A DNA stretch of 28,993 bases from an uncultured Enhydrobacter sp. (GCA_946222995.1 CAMIOS010000028.1:1-28993); one strand, 5' to 3'. Shown: positions 6,625 to 15,013, counted from the stretch's first letter. A program made the numbers and translations. The notes: generated by a model not told the origin, from the sequence alone.

Positions 6625-7782
6625 TTAGGATTCATGAGGGGGTAATACGAGGGGCTTTGCCACAATAGATGGCGTTTGGGCAAGCAGTCGTTCATATAAG
6701 TCAATGATGTTATTGACCGTTTGCTCAGCCGTAAATTGATTGCTGATTTTTGGGCGAGTGACATTGACTAAATGATGGCTAATCGCTTTACACAACGCTT
6801 TGGCATTGATGGTTTTTACCAAACCTTCTGGATAAAGCTCGGTTAATATCTCGCTATAAATCCCGCTATTCCAAGCCACCACAGGTGTACCTAGATGAAC
6901 CGCTTTTAGCACATTGATACCGATGCTCTCTGGCTGATTGGTCAGCCCCAGTACGATATTGGCAGCCGCCAGCCATTCTTTGGTATCGTTTCTTTTTCCA
7001 ATAAAGGTAAAATAATCGGTCAAGTTTAGCGCATTGGCACGCTGTACAAACTGTTCAAAATACATATTGTCGTTGCTTTCATCATCCATGATAATGACAT
7101 GGATTTTTGGAAAACTTTGTTTTAAATTACCCACGATATCAAATAGCCATTGCTGACCTTGGTCAAAGTCAATACGGTGGGGAAACAATAGCCATTTTTT
7201 ATGCTCAAGCTCAGGGTATTCTGCAAAAATCCGTCGCAGCCAATATACCGAAGGGTTATGTCGATACATGATACGATGTTTGTCTATCCCCCGATAAATA
7301 CGCGTAATATGGCTATCATCATAACTTGGATGATGATGTTTAATATATTCGGTGACGCTATCTGACACACTAATAAGATGATCAACATCAAAAATCGCTG
7401 TGTTATACACACTAACAGGATAGTAGCCATAAATCGTGGCAACCGTGATGGGACGATACGCTTCAGGAATAAACTGCATTGCCCATTTGACTACCCAAGC
7501 CGGGGTACGTGAATGAATGTGAATGACATCAGGACGAAACTGATAAATTAATCTGACCACTCGAAACACAGACAATAAACTAAGCCAAGTATGCTTTTGC
7601 AGATAGGCCTGCTCATACGCACTGCCATCTCGCTGTAAACGTATCGCAAGCTCATGCTGTGGGTCGGTACTAGCGATCACCATTGAAGCATGACCCAGTT
7701 TTATCAGCTGCCGTGTGAGCAGCAGCACTTGGCGTTCATCCTCATTGTGGTGCAACGAAGACAATAACCGCATGATTCGCAT
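6625..7782 (-). CDS. Glycosyltransferase family 4 protein
   Basis: This cytosolic GT-B fold glycosyltransferase of 385 residues probably acts on a surface glycan or lipopolysaccharide; donor and acceptor are unknown. The N-terminal acceptor domain includes VIHIHSRTPAW (about 86-96), typical of GT4 enzymes. The C-terminal nucleotide-sugar domain (about 195-370) includes FIGKRNDTKEWLAAANIVLG and the PESIGINVLKAVHLGTPVV segment. GT4 enzymes usually have an E-x7-E motif there. Here the first glutamate is Glu285 but the second position is Lys293, a non-standard substitution. Upstream of the ATG at 7782 there is an AGGG at usable distance. No other glycan gene is adjacent, so this is a lone transferase. 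The stop lies within a short ATGAAT/ATTCAT hairpin that lacks a U-tract. Confidence 0.82.
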   Translation of the reverse strand: MRIMRLLSSLHHNEDERQVLLLTRQLIKLGHASMVIASTDPQHELAIRLQRDGSAYEQAYLQKHTWLSLLSVFRVVRLIYQFRPDVIHIHSRTPAWVVKWAMQFIPEAYRPITVATIYGYYPVSVYNTAIFDVDHLISVSDSVTEYIKHHHPSYDDSHITRIYRGIDKHRIMYRHNPSVYWLRRIFAEYPELEHKKWLLFPHRIDFDQGQQWLFDIVGNLKQSFPKIHVIIMDDESNDNMYFEQFVQRANALNLTDYFTFIGKRNDTKEWLAAANIVLGLTNQPESIGINVLKAVHLGTPVVAWNSGIYSEILTELYPEGLVKTINAKALCKAISHHLVNVTRPKISNQFTAEQTVNNIIDLYERLLAQTPSIVAKPLVLPPHES

Positions 7783-7881
7783 CTGTTTACCCTATGATTC
7801 GCGTTCTTATCTTGTTATTATCAATCAATAATACCTTGTCATCAAATACATTGACATCGACTACCCAAAAAAATGGCATAA

Positions 7882-7914
7882 AAAAAGTGAGCTTGCTTGG
7901 CAATCCCACTTTTT
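7882..7914 (-). terminator. Intrinsic terminator of the rpmB-rpmG operon
   Basis: AAAAAGTG (7882-7889) pairs with CACTTTTT (7907-7914) around a 17-base loop. On the minus strand the stem is followed by a run of seven T residues. It lies about 90 bases after the rpmG stop. It is nearly symmetric and could act in both directions. Confidence 0.6.
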
Positions 7915-8000
7915 ATTGTTTGATATCTTTATCTATTGACAGCCTAGTAGTTCGTAATGGCTACTGATATCATACCGTATCAAATAATTAAGCGTTATAA

Positions 8001-8156
8001 TTATTTGATTTTTGCTTCTTTGAAAATCACGTGTTGACGTACAACAGGGTCAAATTTTTTGATTTCCATTTTGTTTGGCATGGTACGTTTATTTTTGGTC
8101 GTGGTATAAAAATAGCCCGTACCAGCAGAAGATACCAATTTGATTTTATCACGCAT
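8001..8156 (-). CDS. rpmG: 50S ribosomal protein L33
   Basis: This 51-residue gene begins MRDKIKLVSSAGTGYFYTT and continues with KNKRTMPNKMEIKKFDP, the L33 signature, then VVRQHVIFKEAKIK. L33 is a small component of the large ribosomal subunit near the E-site. The protein has no cysteines, so it is the zinc-independent (C-minus) form. A GGAG ribosome-binding site lies about nine bases before the ATG. It follows rpmB by 36 bases in the conserved rpmB-rpmG order and shares its promoter. The length is the usual one for proteobacteria. Confidence 0.95.
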   Translation of the reverse strand: MRDKIKLVSSAGTGYFYTTTKNKRTMPNKMEIKKFDPVVRQHVIFKEAKIK

Positions 8157-8192
8157 CGCTATAGCTCCGTAAAAAGTGAAATAAGACGAAAA

Positions 8193-8429
8193 TTAGATTT
8201 TTTCGCCACGAGCACGCATATCCGCTAGCACTTGGTCGATACCAACTTTATCAATGATACGCATACCTTTTGGGGTAAGGCGAAGTTTTACAAAACGATT
8301 TTCACTCTCTACCCAAAAACGATGGGTGTGAAGGTTTGGTAGAAAACGGCGGCGGGTTTTGTTGTTTGCGTGAGAAACATTGTTACCTACCGCTGGGCGT
8401 TTTCCAGTCACTTGGCATACACGAGACAT
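8193..8429 (-). CDS. rpmB: 50S ribosomal protein L28
   Basis: This 78-residue ribosomal protein of the large subunit starts MSRVCQVTGKRPAVGNNVSH, the classic L28 N-terminus, followed by NNKTRRRFLPNLHTHRFW and a C-terminal VGIDQVLADMRARGEKI. The length equals that of E. coli L28. Only one cysteine is present, so there is no CxxC zinc site, in keeping with the zinc-free L33 next door. AGGAG precedes the ATG at ideal distance. It is the first gene of the rpmB-rpmG operon; the promoter is predicted about 135 bases upstream. Confidence 0.96.
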   Translation of the reverse strand: MSRVCQVTGKRPAVGNNVSHANNKTRRRFLPNLHTHRFWVESENRFVKLRLTPKGMRIIDKVGIDQVLADMRARGEKI

Positions 8430-8564
8430 GGCAGACTCCTAATCGGTGTGCATGAGGGTTTCTCATGCCTGTTTACTATCGCTTTTGCTCCATCACCAAG
8501 ACAGGATCATTGGACATAAGTTTGTCAACATGATAGATAAAAGCAGTCAAATTTAAGGTCGCTA

Positions 8565-8593
8565 TTTATACCATAACCCCATAAAAAAAGCAA
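8565..8593 (-). promoter_or_regulatory. Predicted rpmB-rpmG promoter
   Basis: On the minus strand, TTGCTT (8588-8593), a 17-base spacer and TATAAA (8565-8570) form a sigma70 promoter. The -10 is preceded by TGG, giving an extended -10. The strength fits a ribosomal-protein operon. The start site would lie about 130 bases upstream of rpmB, leaving a long untranslated leader. Confidence 0.55.
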
Positions 8594-8695
8594 TGTAAAA
8601 ATAATTTTTATAGCCGTATTTTTTTAAATCATGACTTGCATCGATCAAAAATGGCAAAGCCTACATAAACTTACTGAAATTTTACAAAGAATTTG

Positions 8696-8805
8696 ATAAG
8701 ATATTTTCTCATTATTTTCTAATTTACGATTTTATTTATCTTTTTATAGGTTTATATAAGATATTATACCTATAGTTTTCTATTAAATGATTTTATTTTT
8801 CGATT
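8696..8805. repeat. Imperfect ~60-bp tandem duplication upstream of nhaA
   Basis: ATAAGATATT occurs at 8696-8705 and again at 8756-8765, exactly 60 bases apart. About 10 bases further on, each copy has TTTTCTA (8715-8721 and 8776-8782) followed by a GATTTTATTT segment; over those 26 positions 21 agree. The pair looks like a decayed direct duplication with a one-base shift. Composition is very AT-rich, so part of the match may be bias. Confidence 0.4.
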
Positions 8806-8868
8806 TTTATTTTTATTTCATGGGGGAGTCATTGATAGCAAATTCAACTATTGAACGGGGAGTGAATA

Positions 8869-10083
8869 ATGGGATTGCAACAAAAAATCCGTCAGTTTTT
8901 TGCTTTAGATATGGCAGCAGGTATCGTGCTTGCAGTGTCAGCGATACTGGCGATGGTAGTGGCTAATTCACCGCTACATGAGGCGTACGAGCATTTTTTA
9001 CATTTATCGATTGGCATTAAAGTAGGGGATTTTGTGCTTGACCATCATTTATTACATTGGATAAATGATGGCTTGATGGCGGTATTTTTCTTTTTGGTGG
9101 GGCTTGAGCTAAAGCGTGAGATTTTGGTCGGCGAGTTGTCTGAGGTCAAAAAAATTGTACTGCCTGCCATTGCAGCGGTCGGCGGTATGATTGCCCCAGC
9201 TCTGATTTATGCGATGCTTAATTTCAATGATGCCCATTTGCTTAAGGGCTGGGCGATTCCTGCGGCAACGGATATCGCGTTTGCGTTGGGGGTTTTGACG
9301 TTACTGGGTAAACGAGTACCGCTCTCGCTTAAGGTGTTTTTGGCATCAATTGCGATTTTTGATGATATCGGGGCGATTTTGATTATTGCGTTGTTCTATT
9401 CATCGGGTCTATCGTGGGGTGCGTTGGGGCTTGCGGCAGCGATGCTGGTGGTGTTATTGATCATGAATCGGCTCAATGTCACCCAGGTGACGGCATATGC
9501 GTTGGTGGGCGTGGTATTGTGGCTTGCCATGCTCAAGTCGGGCATTCATGCGACGATTGCGGGCGTATTGCTTGCGATGTTTATTCCAATGACTGATGTG
9601 GCAAAGCCTGATGTGTCGCCACTTGAGAATCTTGAACATGATTTGCAAGACTCGGTAAATTTGATGATTTTGCCATTGTTCGCCTTTGCCAATGCGGGGA
9701 TTTATCTTGGCGGCAGTGGTTTGGCTTCGTTATTTCATTCGGTGCCGATGGGGATCGCTTTAGGTTTATTAATTGGTAAGCCGCTTGGGGTGGTATTGTT
9801 TAGTTGGCTTGGGATAAGAACAGGTTTGGCAAGTCTGCCTGCGGGTATCACATGGAAGCAAGTGTTCGGCGTGGCAGTTCTATGTGGTATCGGATTTACC
9901 ATGAGTTTGTTTATTGGCGGATTGGCGTTTGCTGATCTGGATAAGGTTTTTGATGAGCGGTTGGGGATTGTGTTGGGGTCGATATTGGCAGGGATAGCAG
10001 GTTATTTCTATCTTAATCAAGTGTTGCCAAAAGTTGATGACAATTTGCCTTTACACACTGACGATCATAGCTATATTCCATAG
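8869..10083 (+). CDS. nhaA: Na+/H+ antiporter NhaA
   Basis: This inner-membrane antiporter of 404 residues exports Na+ or Li+ in exchange for two protons and is important for salt and alkaline-pH tolerance. It is highly hydrophobic with about 12 membrane segments, like E. coli NhaA (388 residues). Key residues are visible: Asp135 in ATDIAFALG (E. coli Asp133), the ion-binding pair Asp165-Asp166 in FDDIGAI (E. coli Asp163-Asp164), and Lys304 in LLIGKPLG (E. coli Lys300). The family N-terminus, with a short amphipathic helix before the first membrane segment, is present. GGGGAG precedes the ATG. No NhaR-type regulator is adjacent on the upstream side. The C-terminal tail is polar, with DDNLPLHTDDHSY. 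Confidence 0.95.
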   Translation: MGLQQKIRQFFALDMAAGIVLAVSAILAMVVANSPLHEAYEHFLHLSIGIKVGDFVLDHHLLHWINDGLMAVFFFLVGLELKREILVGELSEVKKIVLPAIAAVGGMIAPALIYAMLNFNDAHLLKGWAIPAATDIAFALGVLTLLGKRVPLSLKVFLASIAIFDDIGAILIIALFYSSGLSWGALGLAAAMLVVLLIMNRLNVTQVTAYALVGVVLWLAMLKSGIHATIAGVLLAMFIPMTDVAKPDVSPLENLEHDLQDSVNLMILPLFAFANAGIYLGGSGLASLFHSVPMGIALGLLIGKPLGVVLFSWLGIRTGLASLPAGITWKQVFGVAVLCGIGFTMSLFIGGLAFADLDKVFDERLGIVLGSILAGIAGYFYLNQVLPKVDDNLPLHTDDHSYIP

Positions 10084-10108
10084 AATGGATTTACTTTTGT
10101 CATCTATA

Positions 10109-10142
10109 ATGCTAACGGATTAGCATAGCAAATTTTGCTATG
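10109..10142. repeat. Two overlapping inverted repeats after nhaA
   Basis: ATGCTAA-CGGA-TTAGCAT (10109-10126) is a 7-bp stem with a four-base loop. CATAGCAAA-T-TTTGCTATG (10124-10142) is a perfect 9+1+9 palindrome. They share three bases, so only one can fold at a time. No U-tract follows either, so this is not a standard terminator. It may be an operator for the lipoprotein gene or an mRNA-end structure of nhaA. Confidence 0.35.
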
Positions 10143-10191
10143 ATGGCTTGCGATAACCCGTTTATTAGCGCATGGACAGGATAGTAACAGC

Positions 10192-10602
10192 ATGAGTCAA
10201 TTTATCCGCAATTTTTTGAAATTATCGACTACCAGTAAGGCAATTGTGGGCGTGACTGCCGTTGCCACGCTTGCGGTGATGGGAGGATGTATGAAAACGG
10301 CCTATGAGGTGTTGACACCTAACGATATCCAACAAACCATTGATAGCATACCAAAGAACAGCGTGGTGCTTAAAGGTACCTTTACCCAAAACCTTGAACA
10401 ATCGGTCTTTGACGATGGCACAACCAAATATTATGTGTATGACCCCAATCATTTACTTGCCGTGTATGCTAAGTCAAAAGGGCAAACAGGCGTGTCGGTG
10501 AGTGTGCCCGTGTGTATCGAAGGACGAGTAAGCGATAAGGGCAGGTACGGGCATTTAGGTAGGTATGATTATGAACTGTGGGTGGATAAAATCTGCGACT
10601 AA
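10192..10602 (+). CDS. Small putative lipoprotein of unknown function
   Basis: This 136-residue protein has a basic N-terminus (SQFIRNFLKLSTTSK), a hydrophobic stretch at about 17-30 and a lipobox-like AVMGGC ending at Cys33, so it is probably a lipid-anchored envelope protein. The mature part is about 104 residues with several short strand-like segments and two further cysteines (in VPVCIEG and DKICD) that could form a disulfide. I do not recognise the family. The signal region is longer than average. An AGGA lies about 11 bases before the ATG, which is a little distant. It sits 108 bases after nhaA on the same strand, past two palindromes, so co-transcription is possible but unproven. Confidence 0.65.
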   Translation: MSQFIRNFLKLSTTSKAIVGVTAVATLAVMGGCMKTAYEVLTPNDIQQTIDSIPKNSVVLKGTFTQNLEQSVFDDGTTKYYVYDPNHLLAVYAKSKGQTGVSVSVPVCIEGRVSDKGRYGHLGRYDYELWVDKICD

Positions 10603-10751
10603 CCCATCAAGCGTATTTCGTTGATACATTATTTTATTGTTACATTGCTTTGATACATAGATTTTTACTATTGGATTATTTCTAGTTTCTAACATATTTT
10701 TTTATTCTTTGCCACGCCACAAAGCACTTAAATTAAGGGATTATCTCAGCG

Positions 10752-11789
10752 TTATTGACGGTCTGGGTCAAGTTCTTCTAATTCAAGCGGCTGGGTGTGC
10801 ATCGAGCCATCTAGCAGGGCATCTTGCATCGGGGCTATCGCCTCTTCTTCGGCGATCACTTGGCGAGCCACATGCAAAATCAACTGGCGTAACCAACGAT
10901 GGGCAGGGTGATGTTGTAATAGCGGTGACCATGCCATCGTCAGCTCAAATTCAGGAATAAAAAACGGCGGCTCTTTAATCACAATATTGTCGTTATTCGC
11001 CTGCATCCGAGCCACCCGAGTGGGTAAGGTGGCAATCAAATCCTTATTAGCGGTGAGCATGGCAGGCATCTGATAATGGCGGGTGAACACGCTAATTTGG
11101 CGTTTTTGCCCCAATCGTTGTAAGGCCGCATCAATCGAGCCAAGCCCGCCCGATTTTTCGGGATTGACCCCAAAGCCTACGCCCATGCCTGTTTTTGATA
11201 CCCAAACGTGCTGTGCCGCCAGATAATTTTTGAGGTTAAAACGATGCACATACGGGCTGTCGGCAGATAATAAACAGCTAAAGGTATCGCGCCATACCAG
11301 CACTTGGTGAAAGCTTTGCGGTATCTCGTTAAAGCGATTAATTGCCAAATCTACCCGCCCTTGCTCCATATCCCGATACGACACATCCGACGGGGTCAAA
11401 AAGTCCAAAATCACATTCGGGGCTTCACTTCGTAGTGCTTTGACCAATCTTGGTACCAGCGTTGCTTCGGCATAATCGGACGTCATAATGCGAAATACAC
11501 GACTCGACGTATAAGGACGAAACTCGGTGCGCGGCTCAAGTAACTGGGTCAAATCCGATAGCAATTCACGCACCCGAGGTTGTAACTCTAATGCCCGTTC
11601 GGTGGGGGTCATGCCTTCAGATGAGCGAATCAGTAGCGGGTCATTAAACAGCTTGCGCAAACGGCGCAAAATATTACTCATCGCAGGCTGGGTAATTCCC
11701 AATTGCTCGGATGCGCGAGTGACATTTTTTTCACGCAATAATACGTCAAGATGGACTAAAAGGTTTAAATCGACCCGTTGTAAATTCAT
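10752..11789 (-). CDS. LysR-type transcriptional regulator
   Basis: This 345-residue regulator has the LysR winged helix-turn-helix at the N-terminus (about residues 6-65). DLNLLVHLDVLLREKNVTRASEQLG is followed by ITQPAMSNILRRLRKLFNDPLLIRS, which is the family signature. The periplasmic-binding-like effector domain spans about 95-310. A C-terminal acidic tail (about 315-345) makes it longer than the usual ~300 residues. The effector is unknown. The gene is divergent from aceA across 279 bases; LysR regulators commonly control the divergent neighbour, so regulation of the glyoxylate shunt is a reasonable guess. A GGAAA precedes the ATG. It does not resemble IclR, which controls aceA in enterobacteria. 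Confidence 0.85.
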   Translation of the reverse strand: MNLQRVDLNLLVHLDVLLREKNVTRASEQLGITQPAMSNILRRLRKLFNDPLLIRSSEGMTPTERALELQPRVRELLSDLTQLLEPRTEFRPYTSSRVFRIMTSDYAEATLVPRLVKALRSEAPNVILDFLTPSDVSYRDMEQGRVDLAINRFNEIPQSFHQVLVWRDTFSCLLSADSPYVHRFNLKNYLAAQHVWVSKTGMGVGFGVNPEKSGGLGSIDAALQRLGQKRQISVFTRHYQMPAMLTANKDLIATLPTRVARMQANNDNIVIKEPPFFIPEFELTMAWSPLLQHHPAHRWLRQLILHVARQVIAEEEAIAPMQDALLDGSMHTQPLELEELDPDRQ

Positions 11790-11941
11790 AAATTTTCCAG
11801 TGATATTTTAAATTTCTCAAATCTAAATTATTGATATTAAAATACTATATTTTAAAAAAATAACAAAGATAACTTGCATAAATTAGCTAAATTATCGTAT
11901 TTAACGTATATTTTAAGACAAGCCCTAGCAAGATGTTAATT

Positions 11942-11970
11942 TTAGCAAAATATAAACCATCACGTATAAA
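11942..11970 (+). promoter_or_regulatory. Predicted aceA promoter
   Basis: TTAGCA (11942-11947), a 17-base spacer and TATAAA (11965-11970) match sigma70 promoter spacing. The leader to aceA would be about 92 bases. A TTAGCTAA palindrome lies upstream in the same divergent region, within an AT-rich stretch where the LysR-type protein might bind. I cannot assign a specific operator. Confidence 0.4.
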
Positions 11971-12068
11971 AATATTCGTTTTGGCTTGCTATTTTTCGCT
12001 GTTATTTACCTTGTTTTAGTTGTTTATCTGTCCCTTTTATTCTGCTTATTAAACACCCGGAGCACATC

Positions 12069-13676
12069 ATGTCACTTAATTTAAAAAACCCAACTACCTA
12101 TATTTCAGCCCTTGACCATATCCGTGAACTCAAAGCCAAATACAACTGGCAAAATATCAGCGAAGACGACGCTGCGCGTTTGGTTATCCAAAGCCGCTTT
12201 AAAACAGGTCTAGAAATCGCCCAATACACCGCCGATATCATGCGTCGTGATATGGCAGCGTATGATGCGGATAAATCAAAATACACCCAGTCTCTTGGTG
12301 CATGGCATGGCTTTATCGGTCAGCAAACCATGTACGCAGTCAAAAAATACTTCGGTACTACCGAGCGTAAATACATCTATCTATCTGGCTGGATGGTTGC
12401 TGCGCTTCGCTCGGAGTTTGGTCCACTACCTGACCAATCAATGCATGAAAAAACCGCTGTGCCAAAATTGATTGAAGAAATCTACACTTTCCTTCGCCAA
12501 GCAGACGAAAAAGTGTTAAACGATTACTTCCGTGAATTAAATGCTGCCAAAGAAGCAGGGCAAGACACCCAAGCAATTTTGGACAAAATCAATAACTTCG
12601 AAAGCCATATCGTACCCATCATCGCCGACATTGACGCAGGTTTTGGTAACGAAGAAGCGACTTATCTGTTAACCAAAGAAATGATCAAAGCCGGTGCTTG
12701 TGCGATCCAAGTTGAAAACCAAGTATCAGACGCAAAACAGTGCGGTCACCAAGATGGTAAAGTAACAGTACCACACGAAGACTTCATTGCTAAACTAAAT
12801 GCAATTCGTTATGCGTTCTTAGAGCTTGGTATCGACAACGGTATTATCGTGGCTCGTACTGACTCTGAAGGCGCATCACTCACCCAAAAACTGCCTGTTT
12901 CTCGTGAAAAAGGCGACTTGGCTTCTCAATACTTAGATTTTCTAGAAGTGGAAGAAGTGACGATTGACCAAGCTCAAGACAATGATGTCTTGTTAAAACG
13001 TGACGGCAAACTTGTTCGCCCCGTGCGTATGCCAAACGGCTTGTACTCATTCCGTGAAGGTACCAATATTGATCGTGTAGTCCTTGACTGTGTGACTGCA
13101 TTACAAAACGGTGCTGATCTATTGTGGATTGAAACCCCAACCCCAGATGTGGCTCACATCAAATCAATGACGGATCGTATCGTAGCCCAAGTGCCAGACG
13201 CTAAACTTGTTTATAACAACAGCCCATCGTTCAACTGGACGCTAAACTTCCGTAAACAAGTGATCGCAAAATGGGAAAAAGAAGGTAAAGATACGTCTGC
13301 TTACGATAAAGCAAACTTAATGTCTGCTGACTACGACAATTCAGAATTGAATCAAGCGGCGGATGATCTAGCGCGTACGTTCCAAGCTGATGCATCACGT
13401 GAAGCCTGTGTATTCCATCACTTGATCACCTTACCTACTTTCCATACGGCTGCGCTTAGCACGCACCAATTGGCAAAAGGTTATTTCGGTGACAAAGGTA
13501 TGCTTGCGTATGTTGAAGAAGTACAACGTAAAGAACTCCGTGAAGGCGTTGCTGCGGTTAAACACCAAGCGATGGCAGGTTCAGATATCGGCGATGATCA
13601 CAAAGAAATCTTCTCTGGTGAGAACGCATTGAAAGCGGGTGGTAAGAAAAATACCTCAAACCAATTTGGTCATTAA
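12069..13676 (+). CDS. aceA: Isocitrate lyase
   Basis: This 535-residue enzyme splits isocitrate into succinate and glyoxylate, the first step of the glyoxylate shunt needed for growth on acetate or fatty acids. The catalytic signature KQCGH is at residues 223-227, with KQ in place of the common KKCGH, as in the large-form lyases of Pseudomonas and Acinetobacter (about 530 residues). The family motif YLSGWMVAA occurs near 104-112 and the metal-site segment IADIDAGFGN near 185-194. CGGAG precedes the ATG at good spacing. Codon choice looks like that of a highly expressed gene (many CGT, GGT and AAA codons). It ends in a strong terminator. No malate synthase gene is in the window. Confidence 0.96.
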   Translation: MSLNLKNPTTYISALDHIRELKAKYNWQNISEDDAARLVIQSRFKTGLEIAQYTADIMRRDMAAYDADKSKYTQSLGAWHGFIGQQTMYAVKKYFGTTERKYIYLSGWMVAALRSEFGPLPDQSMHEKTAVPKLIEEIYTFLRQADEKVLNDYFRELNAAKEAGQDTQAILDKINNFESHIVPIIADIDAGFGNEEATYLLTKEMIKAGACAIQVENQVSDAKQCGHQDGKVTVPHEDFIAKLNAIRYAFLELGIDNGIIVARTDSEGASLTQKLPVSREKGDLASQYLDFLEVEEVTIDQAQDNDVLLKRDGKLVRPVRMPNGLYSFREGTNIDRVVLDCVTALQNGADLLWIETPTPDVAHIKSMTDRIVAQVPDAKLVYNNSPSFNWTLNFRKQVIAKWEKEGKDTSAYDKANLMSADYDNSELNQAADDLARTFQADASREACVFHHLITLPTFHTAALSTHQLAKGYFGDKGMLAYVEEVQRKELREGVAAVKHQAMAGSDIGDDHKEIFSGENALKAGGKKNTSNQFGH

Positions 13677-13690
13677 TTTATCTGCCAGTA

Positions 13691-13723
13691 AAAAATACCT
13701 CACGGAATGTGAGGTATTTTTTT
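13691..13723. terminator. Strong bidirectional intrinsic terminator after aceA
   Basis: AAAAATACCTCAC (13691-13703) pairs perfectly with GTGAGGTATTTTT (13709-13721) around a GGAAT loop, giving a 13-bp stem. T-runs follow on both strands. It closes aceA and also ends the convergent channel gene, whose stop is just two bases beyond. Confidence 0.92.
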
Positions 13724-13725
13724 AC

Positions 13726-14859
13726 CTATATCGATTGCATAATATTTTGGTATTCTAACTGAAAATCTTGAATAAATTGAATGGTGGTTTCAATACCCAT
13801 AAACAAAATAATATACGGATTGAGGCTGTTCTCATTTGATAATTCCACTGTTTTATCAATGGGATATTCCCCAATTAATAGCATGTCTTTTTGACGTTGG
13901 GCTTGGATATCGGCAAGCTGTTTTTCAAAATTCGGCTCTGCCAAAATATAGCTACTTGAATCAAATGACTTAATATCACTTAAATATTGAATACATAAAC
14001 TCTCTAATGCTTCCCAGCGATAGGTTTCGGTCTCTCTTACTAAATTTTCGATACTGGTTAGCAAATCCTCTAACGCTTGATAATAGTACCAAATCTGTGG
14101 CTTATGTGGGTCATCGGTCAAGCGACTAGACGCATCAAATAAATGTTGTAAATTAGAAAATTCTAACGTCTGCGGAATGGGCTCATGGATACCAATTAAC
14201 TGCTCAGAGACTTTGGCATCAGGCGAGCTGGGCGTGTTTTGCGATTGGTCAAGATTGGCTTTGCCTTCGCTATCACTTGTGGCAACAGGGGTTTGGGCGT
14301 CTTCAATACCCAATAGCTGATTGACCCGATTTAGATACGTATTCATGTTAAGCGTAATCAAGCTGTCGTGGCTATGCAAACGGGCAAACGCGTAAGAAAT
14401 TTCTTTTCTTGCCTCATACGCATCCATCAACTTGCTCATATTCTCTTCTCGTTGATAAGTCACCGCATTTAAAAACAACCCTGCCGACACCACCCCAATA
14501 ATGGATTCTACCATCACAAACGCTCGAGTAAAGGTATTGGTCGGGGTGATATCGCCAAATCCCGTGGTCGTCACCGTAATGGTACTAAAATACAACGCCT
14601 CCAAAAACCCCATATTCTCGTGATTAAACTGCATATTTGGCAAGGTGCTATATAAAAAGCCAAACAACGGAATCAGCACCAAAAACGTGGTGGCATACAC
14701 CGACGGTGGTAGCGAAAACATATCCTCACGAATACTGGGCTTATTAAGCGTTTTTAAGAAAGGTAATGGGTTATTAGCCTGAGGCTTAAGCCTAAATTTT
14801 GAGAAGGTACGCTCTGGTTTAGGTGGCGTTAATGATTTTGACAGAAACGATTTTGACAT
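13726..14859 (-). CDS. Two-helix potassium channel-like protein with a large cytosolic domain
   Basis: This 377-residue protein has a pore module of the Ion_trans_2 (KcsA-like) type: a membrane segment at about 54-72, a pore loop with the selectivity filter TTTGFGD at 97-103, and a second membrane segment at about 114-134. The filter differs from the common TVGYGD but is a known kind of K+ channel variant. The remaining ~240 residues are soluble, predicted largely helical, with a polar linker near 190-210. They show no Rossmann glycine motif of an RCK/TrkA domain, so the gating ligand is unclear. The ATG at 14859 has AAGG upstream; an ATG pair 13 codons earlier lacks a ribosome-binding site. 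It is convergent with aceA. Confidence 0.75.
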   Translation of the reverse strand: MSKSFLSKSLTPPKPERTFSKFRLKPQANNPLPFLKTLNKPSIREDMFSLPPSVYATTFLVLIPLFGFLYSTLPNMQFNHENMGFLEALYFSTITVTTTGFGDITPTNTFTRAFVMVESIIGVVSAGLFLNAVTYQREENMSKLMDAYEARKEISYAFARLHSHDSLITLNMNTYLNRVNQLLGIEDAQTPVATSDSEGKANLDQSQNTPSSPDAKVSEQLIGIHEPIPQTLEFSNLQHLFDASSRLTDDPHKPQIWYYYQALEDLLTSIENLVRETETYRWEALESLCIQYLSDIKSFDSSSYILAEPNFEKQLADIQAQRQKDMLLIGEYPIDKTVELSNENSLNPYIILFMGIETTIQFIQDFQLEYQNIMQSI

Positions 14860-15013
14860 AGTGACCTTAAACTGGTAAATATGCGACAGCCGCATCATTT
14901 TTTTGGTTTAGCCTAGCATAACTATTAGAAAAGAAAAATAGCCTTGTCGTAACCACAAATTATGGGTATTATCAAAACTAGCTGATACTTTTGCCACCAA
15001 AGGAACTTCACTC

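Larger units (their letters stand above)
8430..8868. other. 439-base divergent intergenic region between rpmB and nhaA
   Basis: No gene is seen here. The part nearest rpmB holds the predicted rpmB promoter and a leader of roughly 130 bases. The part nearest nhaA (about 8680-8830) is extremely AT-rich and holds an imperfect duplication described separately. No convincing -35/-10 pair for nhaA stands out among the many AT-rich hexamers. The nhaA ribosome-binding site GGGGAG ends nine bases before its ATG. Confidence 0.6.

Noticed and set aside
6619..6635. ATGAAT/ATTCAT hairpin at the end of the glycosyltransferase gene as a terminator
   Set aside because: The stem is only six AT-rich pairs with no T-run.
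7982..8006. 9-bp AT-only hairpin overlapping the rpmG stop
   Set aside because: It has no GC pairs and overlaps the stop codon; the stem at 7882-7914 with a T-run is the better terminator.
8031..8228. 65-codon plus-strand frame
   Set aside because: It is antisense to rpmG, which is certain.
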